In this document: positions 26,110 to 33,957 of the stretch, piece by piece | Numbering within the stretch: the stretch's first letter is position 1 | Layout: each line of letters starts with the position of its first letter | Source: Grimontia indica | Lineage (GTDB): Bacteria; Pseudomonadota; Gammaproteobacteria; Enterobacterales; Vibrionaceae | Reading direction: 5' to 3' | DNA length: 57,112 bases | Assembly (NCBI RefSeq): GCF_000333895.2 | Contig: NZ_ANFM02000070.1 | Location: 1 to 57,112, forward strand | Program-made: the position numbers and the translations under genes | The notes under the pieces: generated by a model | Databases searched by the model: none | What the model saw: only the letters and a program-made list of their open reading frames with translations | What the model was told of the DNA's origin: nothing

Positions 26110-28173
26110 TTGATAAACGAAAAGATTGTGACCACTGATCCTCTTCAATTACTGCAGATACTTAAAGACAAGGCAAAATCAGGCTTTGCCAGATTTCCGG
26201 TTTTTCTCTCGGGAGACGAAACGTTCTTAAAGGAAATGCTTTCTGCCTGTGACTTAGATTCGGTGATAAGTGATGAATTGAAGGGGGTAGATGCCTTTCC
26301 CTGGAGCAAAGCCAAGAAGCTGTTAGGGCAGGAAACCGGGACTCTTGCTCTCGATCTTCGGCAAGGTTTGGACGTCGATAAGCTTTGTGCTGCCGCAGGA
26401 AGCGTGCGAGGTGGTGCTTTATTGCTTTTGATCGTGGACGAAGAAAGTGCAATTCGTAGCCGTTTTTATCAACGTTTTCTCCGTTTTGGGGCGCACCCTT
26501 CTGCTGCGTTTCTCCGTCAGCACGGCGAATCATCGTTGCCAAGGATGGATGTCACTATCGCAAAGTGCAAAGGGATTGATGCGAACACTGGGACGACCGA
26601 ATCTCAGAAAATGGCAATTGATGCCATAGAGAAGGTATTGAAAGGACATCGCCGTCGCCCTGCGCTTTTGGTGGCTGACCGTGGACGGGGTAAATCATCA
26701 GCAATGGGTATCGCAGCCTCTGAAGTGATGAGTCAGGCCAAAAAACAAGTCGTCGTGACTTCTCCAACCTTTTCGAATGTTGAAACTCTATTTTCGCATG
26801 CAGCGGAAAGAGGAGGGCTGGCTAAGAAGGGACGGTTTTCACTTGTGTCAGACTACGGTAGCGAACTTTCCTTTGTCGCGCCTGATGCCTTGCTTCGAGA
26901 TAAACCGCCATGCGACCTTCTTTTGGTTGATGAAGCCGCCGCGATTCCCCTTCCTATGTTGTCGAAAATTTTGAAAGGCTTTAGCCGAGTTGTCTTTTCT
27001 TCGACGGAACATGGTTATGAAGGTACCGGCCGTGCGTTCAGCACCCGCTTTAGAAATATGCTAAATGCCGAGGCTAAAGGGTGGCGTGAAGTCTGTCTTA
27101 CAGAGCCGGTCCGCTGGGCTGAGAATGACCCTCTTGAGTTGTGGCTGTTCAGCGCATTTTTGTTTGATGCAGAGCCTTTATTGCCTAATACATCGGAGCA
27201 GGCTGTCACCATCAGACCTCTTGATGCGGATAACCTTGCCAATGATGAAAACACGTTAAAACAGCTGTTCTCTTTATTGGTGACTGCTCATTACCAAACC
27301 TCACCCAATGATTTGGTTCAGCTGCTTGATGGCCAAGACCAGCATATGATTGGTGCATACTGTGGCAACATTTTAGTCGGGGCGCTACTGGCATCAAAAG
27401 AAGGGGGCTTTGAGCGTGAATTGGCACAAGCTGTCGTCGATGGCAAACGCCGTCTCAAGGGACATCTCCTTGCACAAAGTCTTTCCACCCACACTGGGAA
27501 CGTTGAGGTACTGACAAGTGCTCTTCTTCGCATTGTTCGTATTGCCGTGTTACCGGAGTTCAGGAATAGGGGTATTGGCAAGCAGTTAATCGGCGAGTTA
27601 GAAGAAGTGGCAGCCATAGAAAACATCCAGATCGTTGGTACCAGTTTTGGCGCCAACTATGGACTTTGGCTGTTCTGGTCTTCATTGGGGTATCAGCCTT
27701 TGCGGTTGGGTGTACAAAGAGATGCTGCGAGCGGTACCTACTCGCTTCAAATGGCAAAGCCAATTCAACACAAACCTGATTGGTTCGATGGCATTCAGCA
27801 CTTGTTCTATCTCAACCTGAGTTATCAGATGGCTGAACAGTTTTCGGACATGGATACGGTGTTGATCCCTGCTTTGCTATCAGGCGCAGATGTCGTCCCG
27901 ACGCCTTCAGAAACTGCACTTCACCAGGTTCGTCTTTTTGCACAGGGTAATCTGGGATACGATTTAGTCACGGGAAGTTTATGGCAATGGTTCATGCATC
28001 GGCTTGCCTCTAAGCCTGCAGAGAATAAACCTGACGAAATGCGTTCACTGATGATTGCACGCCTTCTCCAACGACAGTCTTGGGCTGATGTCGCAGAAGA
28101 GTTCGGCTTTCGTGGACGCAAAGATACAGAATCAGCAATGCGTGATTGGACTCGTCAGCAGTTGGCACAATAA
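26110..28173 (+). CDS. tmcA: tRNA(Met) cytidine acetyltransferase TmcA
   Basis: A 687-residue RNA-modifying enzyme that forms N4-acetylcytidine at the wobble position of elongator tRNA-Met using acetyl-CoA and ATP. The order of parts matches E. coli TmcA: an N-terminal DUF1726-like region, an RNA helicase module with Walker A (VADRGRGKSSAMG, about residue 195) and LLVDEAAAIPLPML, and a GNAT acetyltransferase module (RIVRIAVLPEFRNRGIGKQLI). A tRNA-binding tail follows. The annotated start is TTG 26110 with no strong ribosome binding site; GTG 26128 is an alternative. The next gene begins 9 bp after the stop, so they are probably co-transcribed. Confidence 0.93.
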   Translation: MINEKIVTTDPLQLLQILKDKAKSGFARFPVFLSGDETFLKEMLSACDLDSVISDELKGVDAFPWSKAKKLLGQETGTLALDLRQGLDVDKLCAAAGSVRGGALLLLIVDEESAIRSRFYQRFLRFGAHPSAAFLRQHGESSLPRMDVTIAKCKGIDANTGTTESQKMAIDAIEKVLKGHRRRPALLVADRGRGKSSAMGIAASEVMSQAKKQVVVTSPTFSNVETLFSHAAERGGLAKKGRFSLVSDYGSELSFVAPDALLRDKPPCDLLLVDEAAAIPLPMLSKILKGFSRVVFSSTEHGYEGTGRAFSTRFRNMLNAEAKGWREVCLTEPVRWAENDPLELWLFSAFLFDAEPLLPNTSEQAVTIRPLDADNLANDENTLKQLFSLLVTAHYQTSPNDLVQLLDGQDQHMIGAYCGNILVGALLASKEGGFERELAQAVVDGKRRLKGHLLAQSLSTHTGNVEVLTSALLRIVRIAVLPEFRNRGIGKQLIGELEEVAAIENIQIVGTSFGANYGLWLFWSSLGYQPLRLGVQRDAASGTYSLQMAKPIQHKPDWFDGIQHLFYLNLSYQMAEQFSDMDTVLIPALLSGADVVPTPSETALHQVRLFAQGNLGYDLVTGSLWQWFMHRLASKPAENKPDEMRSLMIARLLQRQSWADVAEEFGFRGRKDTESAMRDWTRQQLAQ

Positions 28174-28182
28174 GGACATACA

Positions 28183-28935
28183 ATGAAACTCGTCGTTGAT
28201 ACCCACACCCATACTCTTGCTAGCGGGCATGCCTACAGCACCATTTTAGAGAATGCTGCACACGCCAAGGAGGTAGGTTTAAGCCATCTTTGTGTGACGG
28301 ACCATGCCAGCTCTATGCCTGGCGCGCCACATCACTGGCATTTTGTTAATCAAAGGGTGATCCCTGATCACCTTAACAATGTGCGTATTCTTCGTGGCGT
28401 AGAAGCCAACATTATGAATGCCGATGGCGAATTAGATATGCCGACTTATGTTTATGCTGGGATGGAGTGGGTTAATGCCAGCTTGCATGAGGCGGTTTTT
28501 CGGGCTCAATCTAAAGAGGCGCATACCCAAGCAATGATTCGCGCGATGGAAACTCAGTTAATTGATGCCATTGCACACCCGGGAAATCCAAATTATCCCA
28601 TTGATGCAGAGGCTGTGGTTGATGCTGCCGTTCAACATGGTGTGGCTATCGAGCTAAACAATTCCTCTTTGAATGGCTCGCGTAAAGGCAGTGAACCGTT
28701 CTGCCTTACTATTGCTGAACTTGCGAAGGAGAAAGGGGCTTATGTCTCGACGGGATCAGATGCGCATTTCGCCTTAGACATTGGTAACCTTTCCAGCGTA
28801 CAGAGAATCATTGAACAAGTCGGTCTTTCAGAAGAGCAAGTCATCACGTCAAAAGCAGAACGTTTCGAGACATTCCAACGTCGTCGATTTGCAATCAGGC
28901 AAAGACGTGTCGAAGAACTCTCTCAGAGAGCATAA
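28183..28935 (+). CDS. ycdX: PHP-domain phosphatase, YcdX family
   Basis: A 250-residue PHP (polymerase and histidinol phosphatase) domain protein, close to E. coli YcdX (245 residues). That protein binds three zinc ions and is linked to swarming. Metal-binding residues are visible in HTHTLASGHAYST (residues 7-19), CVTDHASSMPG, GVEANIMNADGELD, IAHPGNP and GSDAHF. The substrate is not known for certain. It follows tmcA by 9 bp. A parS2 site begins 2 bp after its stop codon. Confidence 0.88.
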   Translation: MKLVVDTHTHTLASGHAYSTILENAAHAKEVGLSHLCVTDHASSMPGAPHHWHFVNQRVIPDHLNNVRILRGVEANIMNADGELDMPTYVYAGMEWVNASLHEAVFRAQSKEAHTQAMIRAMETQLIDAIAHPGNPNYPIDAEAVVDAAVQHGVAIELNNSSLNGSRKGSEPFCLTIAELAKEKGAYVSTGSDAHFALDIGNLSSVQRIIEQVGLSEEQVITSKAERFETFQRRRFAIRQRRVEELSQRA

Positions 28936-28936
28936 A

Positions 28937-28949
28937 TTTACACTGTAAA
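28937..28949. other. parS2 centromere site (copy 4)
   Basis: TTTACACTGTAAA, a full consensus match, immediately after the PHP gene stop and about 3 kb to the right of parB2. Confidence 0.85.
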
Positions 28950-28992
28950 TGAACGTGAAATTTCTCAGAGGTTTGGATAAGATTTATCTAAC

Positions 28993-29017
28993 ATTCAATA
29001 CATTCAATGTATTGAAT
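28993..29017. promoter_or_regulatory. 25-bp perfect palindrome upstream of the PilZ gene
   Basis: ATTCAATACATT-C-AATGTATTGAAT is perfectly self-complementary apart from its central base. It lies about 105 bp before the PilZ start codon. It has no following T tract, so it is more likely an operator for a dimeric regulator than a terminator. The regulator is not known. Confidence 0.5.
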
Positions 29018-29121
29018 AGCAAATATACTTTGTACTCTGCTGCAGAGAAACTCAGTGCTTTACCATTAGTTGGCCGCTGAGCACAAAAGAGGGAAGAGGC
29101 TGATGTCGGGGAGGCAGTGTA

Positions 29122-29505
29122 ATGAACGGTTATGAAAAACTCTGCGATACCCTGATTGAAAAATCAGGGGGAGAAGGTGAGTGCAAACGCTTCCAGGAAA
29201 GAATTGAACTTGGTGGCGGCGGTATTCACGCCCGCTTGTATGTTACGTCCCACCCCTTGGATGAACATGATGAAGAAGATTTTGGTCATCCCGTCGTTAT
29301 TCGGGATATCAGTCGTAGTGGAATGGGATTGTTGACCCAGGAAAGTGTCGATATTGATGCCAATTACTTTTTGAAAGTTGTTGATATTCCTTCACTCAAA
29401 GGCACTCTGGTCTATTGTAACGATGAATCTGATGGTAAGTTTCGTTATGGTTTCAGCTTAGATGAATGGTTATCAGATGAAGAGCATCAGAAGCTATCTC
29501 CTTAG
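29122..29505 (+). CDS. PilZ-domain c-di-GMP-binding protein
   Basis: A 127-residue cytoplasmic PilZ protein. The two c-di-GMP contacts are visible: RFQER (RxxxR, residues about 23-27) and DISRSGMGL (D/NxSxxG, residues about 67-75). The rest forms the expected beta barrel, and no output domain is attached. The start follows a strong site (GGGGAGGCAGTGTA-ATG). The gene lies near a FapA-like gene and the LapD/LapG operon, suggesting a role in c-di-GMP control of attachment or motility; the target is unknown. It ends at a terminator. Confidence 0.85.
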   Translation: MNGYEKLCDTLIEKSGGEGECKRFQERIELGGGGIHARLYVTSHPLDEHDEEDFGHPVVIRDISRSGMGLLTQESVDIDANYFLKVVDIPSLKGTLVYCNDESDGKFRYGFSLDEWLSDEEHQKLSP

Positions 29506-29532
29506 CATTCTGGATCGTTAACTTCCTGATTT

Positions 29533-29562
29533 AAAAGCACACTGAACCAGTGTGCTTTTTTT
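29533..29562 (+). terminator. Rho-independent terminator of the PilZ gene
   Basis: A 12-bp stem AAAAGCACACTG / CAGTGTGCTTTT with a 3-base loop is followed by T residues, 28 bp past the stop. Confidence 0.88.
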
Positions 29563-29790
29563 GTACTTCACAACGTAGGATTAAACTTTAATGAGAGGAG
29601 GGCAGAATAGCCAAAACTCTCTATAATTCATTTATATGACACAGGTATCTTAATTGAGTCAATCGTCATTAGTTTAATGAGATCTGATTCTAACTTGAGT
29701 GTTGTGGTGTTTCTTTTGAAGTGTTTCATCTAGGTAGAATACGAGTGTGATATTTGTTCGTAGTTTTAGTGTATTTATTTAGGGGATTAC

Positions 29791-31455
29791 ATGCTGCAAC
29801 AGCTTTTGCGGCTGTCTAACGATGGTCGCAGGGTCTACATGACTGTAGTACCTAAGGCAGACCAAGACGCGCCCCAAATCGAAAAAAAGCATATCGTTGA
29901 TTGGCTTATCCAACATAAAGTGGCCAGTTTCTTCCGCTTTGAGCAAACCATCGAAGCGGTGCTGGTCAAGATTAACGCTTCCACCGACGAGTGGAAGGGG
30001 GAGCCAGACGATGTCGTTGTTGCTGAACGTCGTGATGCGACGGTCAGCGCACGCTTTGACGATGAAAAAATGACGGCATTCCTGCGCGTCAATGGCGCGT
30101 GTGGTGGTAACCCCATCAAAGGCAATGATCTCCTTGCCGCGCTGAAAGCGTCCCAAATTGTGCGCGGTGTAAAGAAACAAACCCTACAAAAATTGCTCAC
30201 CGCTTCGGCCCGTCTCAAGCCGGGCGAGTACCTCGAAGTGCCGATTGCCAACGGCAAATGGCCAATTCCCGGTGACGACTCCAAGCTTGCATATCTGGTT
30301 CAAGACAGCAAATCCCGCGTGCTCCGCCCTCAAGAGCGAGAAGATGGCACCGTTGATATGCGTGACTTGGGCAAAATGATCACGGTTCAAGAAGGGCAAC
30401 CGCTAGCCAAGCGCATTCCACCGACAAAGGGGATTGAAGGTTTCCGTGTTACGGGCGAAGTCCTTCCGACCACGCCAGGTAATGATGTACCACTAAAGCT
30501 CTACCCAGGCAGTAAATTCAGCAGCAATGATGAAAATGTGATTGTAGCTGAAGTCGCAGGTTTACCGCTTTTGCACCCTGACGGTGTGGAAGTGGATAAT
30601 GCCCTGTGTATGAAGTCGGTGACCGTCGCGACGGGCCACGTGGACTTTGAAGGCAGTGTCGTCATTAACGGTGACGTGAATGCAGGCATGAAGGTCAACG
30701 CGACGGGGTCAATTACTGTCGGTGGTGTGGTGGAATCTGCAACGCTAACGGCGGGTGGAGATATTATCATTCACAATGGTATTTTAGGCCGCCAGGTTCA
30801 ATCCGAACAAGAGATCACCACCAGCTTGCAAGCCAAAGGCTCGATAGTGGCCAAGTTCGCTCAGTACGCCCGTATAGAAGCCAGAGGTGATATCAATATC
30901 AGCCAGCATGCGATGCATTGCCGCACATTTACAGAGAGCAATCTTGTCGTCTGTGATGCTAATAAACGGACGGGAACCTTAACGGGCGGTACGCATGTGG
31001 CCCAGTGTGGCGTGAAGGTGCTTACGCTTGGGGCAGCCTCCGGTGTCCATACCAATGTTCATGCCTTTACAGGCCTCAGTGATTTAATGGCAGACACGCT
31101 ACACCTCTCTAAAGAGCTGGATCACGAGCATGAGCAGTTGATGAAGGTGAAAGACGCCGAGATGAAACTGCTTCAGCAACCGGCAAACAAGCGTCCTGAA
31201 GAACTTATTGAGCGTTTGGCGTGGACTAAAACGCATCACTTTGAACGCATTGCGGAAATCAAAGCTAAGATGGAAAACAGCTCCTCTGAGCTCAGTACCT
31301 TGTACCGCCGCTATGTGATTGAAGTGTATAAAAACTGCTTCCCAGGGGTTTATTGTCAGATTGGGGACACATCCGCCAACTTGGTGAACGAGTATGGTGC
31401 CTGTAAATTTGTCACAAATGGCAAAGAAGTCACGATTGAAAAATCTTCTTCCTGA
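29791..31455 (+). CDS. FapA (DUF342) family polymerisation-type protein
   Basis: A 554-residue protein of the FapA/DUF342 family. The N-terminal part (1-200) is mixed alpha/beta. The central part (about 230-420) contains the repetitive beta-helix of the family, with short glycine-rich turns such as VVINGDVNAGMKVNATGSIT, AGGDIIIHNGILG and ARGDINIS. The C-terminal portion (about 430-530) is predicted coiled coil (ELDHEHEQLMKVKDAEMKLL). Vibrio relatives are linked to surface attachment, polarity or the membrane, but the exact function here is unknown. The ribosome binding site is AGGGGATTAC before ATG 29791. It has its own AT-rich upstream region and lies just before a MITE-like repeat. Confidence 0.8.
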   Translation: MLQQLLRLSNDGRRVYMTVVPKADQDAPQIEKKHIVDWLIQHKVASFFRFEQTIEAVLVKINASTDEWKGEPDDVVVAERRDATVSARFDDEKMTAFLRVNGACGGNPIKGNDLLAALKASQIVRGVKKQTLQKLLTASARLKPGEYLEVPIANGKWPIPGDDSKLAYLVQDSKSRVLRPQEREDGTVDMRDLGKMITVQEGQPLAKRIPPTKGIEGFRVTGEVLPTTPGNDVPLKLYPGSKFSSNDENVIVAEVAGLPLLHPDGVEVDNALCMKSVTVATGHVDFEGSVVINGDVNAGMKVNATGSITVGGVVESATLTAGGDIIIHNGILGRQVQSEQEITTSLQAKGSIVAKFAQYARIEARGDINISQHAMHCRTFTESNLVVCDANKRTGTLTGGTHVAQCGVKVLTLGAASGVHTNVHAFTGLSDLMADTLHLSKELDHEHEQLMKVKDAEMKLLQQPANKRPEELIERLAWTKTHHFERIAEIKAKMENSSSELSTLYRRYVIEVYKNCFPGVYCQIGDTSANLVNEYGACKFVTNGKEVTIEKSSS

Positions 31456-31473
31456 TGTGTATACCTAAACTTT

Positions 31474-31752
31474 AGGGGCTGTTGACCTTTGGTGATGATT
31501 TTTGCAGCAGTTTGCGGGGGTTTTATGCAAGGCAGAAGCTTCGATGTGTAGTAGCCTACATGAGACGCTGATAACGCAGCAGAAATTCCCCACAAACGCT
31601 GCCCGAAGGGTTCGACTGCGCGTCCCGTACTCTAAGCGTTTTATGCTTTGTTGAGGTGTATTTGCTTAGAATGACTAGGCGGCACACACCTCGCCGCGCC
31701 TAAAACGCTTATAGCGAGAACAAAATTTAACCACCAAAGATCAACAGCCCCT
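31474..31752. mobile_element. MITE-like element, copy 1 (279 bp)
   Basis: The ends form terminal inverted repeats: AGGGGCTGTTGACCTTTGGTG on the left mirrors CACCAAAGATCAACAGCCCCT on the right. The element is flanked by a possible TA duplication. It is strongly similar to the copy at 52974-53239. Internally, TAAGCGTTTTA and TAAAACGCTTA form a second inverted pair around a GC-rich loop. No transposase is encoded, so any mobility would rely on an enzyme acting in trans. Confidence 0.75.
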
Positions 31753-31763
31753 AGTTACCGTCA

Positions 31764-31776
31764 TTTACACTGTAAA
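31764..31776. other. parS2 centromere site (copy 5)
   Basis: TTTACACTGTAAA, a full consensus match, between the MITE-like element and the lapB terminator. It is the right-most parS2 site in the window. Confidence 0.85.
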
Positions 31777-31786
31777 ATGTCAGACA

Positions 31787-31816
31787 CAAAAAAGCACCGA
31801 TATCGGTGCTTTTTTG
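31787..31816. terminator. Terminator of the lap operon (symmetrical hairpin)
   Basis: AAAAAAGCACCGAT / ATCGGTGCTTTTTT is a perfect palindrome with A and T tracts on its two sides, so it works in both directions. It lies just after the lapB stop on the minus strand. Confidence 0.85.
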
Positions 31817-31839
31817 TTGTCTAGCAGGGACGGTTTTTA

Positions 31840-33957
31840 TCATCCAACCTTCTGAATTTTTCCGTCTTTTAAAGCCTGCAATACGGCCAGTTTCGGGCCA
31901 TCTGCCACTATGCTTCCCTGTTCGACCACAATGATGCGGTCAACGACATCCAGCATACCAGTTTTGTGTGTGTTGATGATCAGTGTTTCGTCCCGGCGAA
32001 GTGAAGACATTTGCTGCTTGATGTATTGCTCAGAGCGGTTATCCATAGCACTGGTCGGTTCATCCATCAAAAGCACTGGAGGACGACCCAACATGGCGCG
32101 GGCGATAGCAATAGATTGGCGTTGGCCGCCGGAAAGCTGATTGCCGCCTTCGCCCACCTGACGTTCAAGGCCTGCAGGATCTCGCTGCGTAAAGGTGGTG
32201 ACGCCAGAACGGTTGGCGGCGTCAAGAATGTCTCTGTCGTCTGCCAATGGACGTCCTAGAGTAATGTTGTCACGGATAGAGCCAAAGAACAGTATAGGGT
32301 CCTGCGGGACACAGCCTATATTACGGCGTATGTCGATATTGTGGATTTGGCTGATGTCTGTCTCATCGATACGTACTGAACCCGCTGTAGGGCGATACAG
32401 GCCCATTAACAGTCGACTGAGTGTCGTCTTGCCTGAACCGATACGTCCGATAATAGCCACCTTCTCTCCGGGAAGGATAGTGAAGGAAATATCACGGAGT
32501 GCGGCCACTTCTGAATTGGGGTAGTTGAAGTTCACGCGGTCGAATTCAATCTTGCCACGGATAATAGGGCGGTGAATGTAGCGTTTCCCCTCTTCCTGTT
32601 CGGAAGGCATATCCATCAACTGGCTGATGATTTCCATGGCGGACTTGGCTTGATTGTAGCGCGTGGATAGCAAGGACAGTTGAACCATTGGACCTACGGC
32701 ACGGGAACTCAACATGGTTGCCGCAATCAATCCACCCATGGTCAGGTCACCCGCAGAGATAAGGTACACACCAAACACTATCATCGAGACATTGACGAAC
32801 TGTTGAATAAAGCCCGCGGCGTTTTGAACCGAGTCAGTCAGGCGGCGGGTTTTGATCCCCCAGTTTGCCATGTGTGCCACGGCTTCTTCCCAGCGATATT
32901 GGAACTGACTCTCAGCGCCAAATAGCTTGATGGTTTCCAAGCCCGCCAGACTTTCAATCAGGTTGGCGTTCTTTTGGGAAGACAGGCGAGAGCCTTCTTC
33001 AATGGTATGGCGTAATGGCTTTTGGATGATAGCGGCGTGGATCATCAAAATCAGCACAGCTGCGATGGGCACAATAACCAGAGGCCCAGCCACAATCCAG
33101 ATGATAAACAGGAAGAAGAACGCAAAGGGTAAATCAATCAAGGCCGAGACAGAAGCAGAGGTAAAGAAATCCCGTATGGATTCGAACTCCTGCATATGGC
33201 GAGCAAAGGCACCGACAGAAGGCGGGCGTGCCTCCATGCGAATACCCATGACTTTCTCAAAGATTCTGGAAGAGATCAGTAAGTCCGATTTTTTCCCTGA
33301 GATATCGATGAAGTAACTTCGCAGCATCTTGAGCACAAGATCGAACAGGAAGATGACGAAGACCCCGGTGGCAAGAACCCAAAGTGAGTCAAACGCCAAA
33401 TTAGGCACAATTTTGTCGTAGACGATGCGCGAAAAGAGTGGGGTGGCGATAGCAAAAGCGTTGATGAAAATGGAGGCTATCAGCACATCACGATAAATCG
33501 AGCGGGACTCCCAAAGGGTGCTCCAGAACCAGTGGCCCTGACGCTCTTTAAGAATTTCGGGAGATCGCTCGTCGTAGCGGAACTGTTTTTTCAGCAAGAA
33601 AACACGCCCAAGGTAATCCTCTTCCAGTTCGCTGATAGGGCGAACGGCAGGCGTGGTGTCGGTGAGCGGTTCAACCACTTCCGCTTCACCGGTTTCATGA
33701 TTGATGCTTTGAAGCACACATGCTTGATTGTCCTTGAGTAACAAAACACAAGGACACAGCATCGGCGACAAATCTTTGAGCGCCTGGCGGCTTTCTTTGG
33801 CATCGATCCCCGCCCGCTCCGCAGCTCGGGGAAACAGGAAGGGGGAGAGGTATCCGTCAGAAATCGGCAAGCCGGACACTAACGCATCCGGCGAGTTTGA
33901 TTGACCGAAGTATCGGCTGACGTAAACCAAAGATTGCAGCAGGGGGTCTTTAACCAT
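31840..33957 (-). CDS. lapB: Type I secretion ABC transporter, LapB-like
   Basis: A 705-residue inner-membrane ABC exporter for a large adhesin. Residues 1-125 form a C39-peptidase-like domain without a catalytic Cys/His pair, typical of LapB/RTX exporters. Residues about 145-430 hold the six-helix membrane domain. The ATPase domain (about 465-700) has GRIGSGKTTL, LSGGQRQS and LLMDEPTSAMD. The open frame extends 14 codons upstream. ATG 33957 (MVKDPLLQSL) overlaps the lapD stop and gives a normal N-terminus. It works with the LapC-like adaptor and LapE-like outer membrane channel encoded in the same operon. The likely substrate is the adhesin starting at 55104. Confidence 0.9.
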   Translation of the reverse strand: MVKDPLLQSLVYVSRYFGQSNSPDALVSGLPISDGYLSPFLFPRAAERAGIDAKESRQALKDLSPMLCPCVLLLKDNQACVLQSINHETGEAEVVEPLTDTTPAVRPISELEEDYLGRVFLLKKQFRYDERSPEILKERQGHWFWSTLWESRSIYRDVLIASIFINAFAIATPLFSRIVYDKIVPNLAFDSLWVLATGVFVIFLFDLVLKMLRSYFIDISGKKSDLLISSRIFEKVMGIRMEARPPSVGAFARHMQEFESIRDFFTSASVSALIDLPFAFFFLFIIWIVAGPLVIVPIAAVLILMIHAAIIQKPLRHTIEEGSRLSSQKNANLIESLAGLETIKLFGAESQFQYRWEEAVAHMANWGIKTRRLTDSVQNAAGFIQQFVNVSMIVFGVYLISAGDLTMGGLIAATMLSSRAVGPMVQLSLLSTRYNQAKSAMEIISQLMDMPSEQEEGKRYIHRPIIRGKIEFDRVNFNYPNSEVAALRDISFTILPGEKVAIIGRIGSGKTTLSRLLMGLYRPTAGSVRIDETDISQIHNIDIRRNIGCVPQDPILFFGSIRDNITLGRPLADDRDILDAANRSGVTTFTQRDPAGLERQVGEGGNQLSGGQRQSIAIARAMLGRPPVLLMDEPTSAMDNRSEQYIKQQMSSLRRDETLIINTHKTGMLDVVDRIIVVEQGSIVADGPKLAVLQALKDGKIQKVG

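Noticed and set aside
31474-31752. Autonomous insertion sequence
   Set aside because: No open frame resembling a transposase exists within the element, so it is called MITE-like.
1864-31776. TTTACANTGTAAA sites read as TyrR boxes or another regulator's operators
   Set aside because: TyrR boxes place TGTAAA and TTTACA in the opposite order with a 6-bp spacer. The exact match to parS2, together with parA2B2 in the window, is the better explanation.
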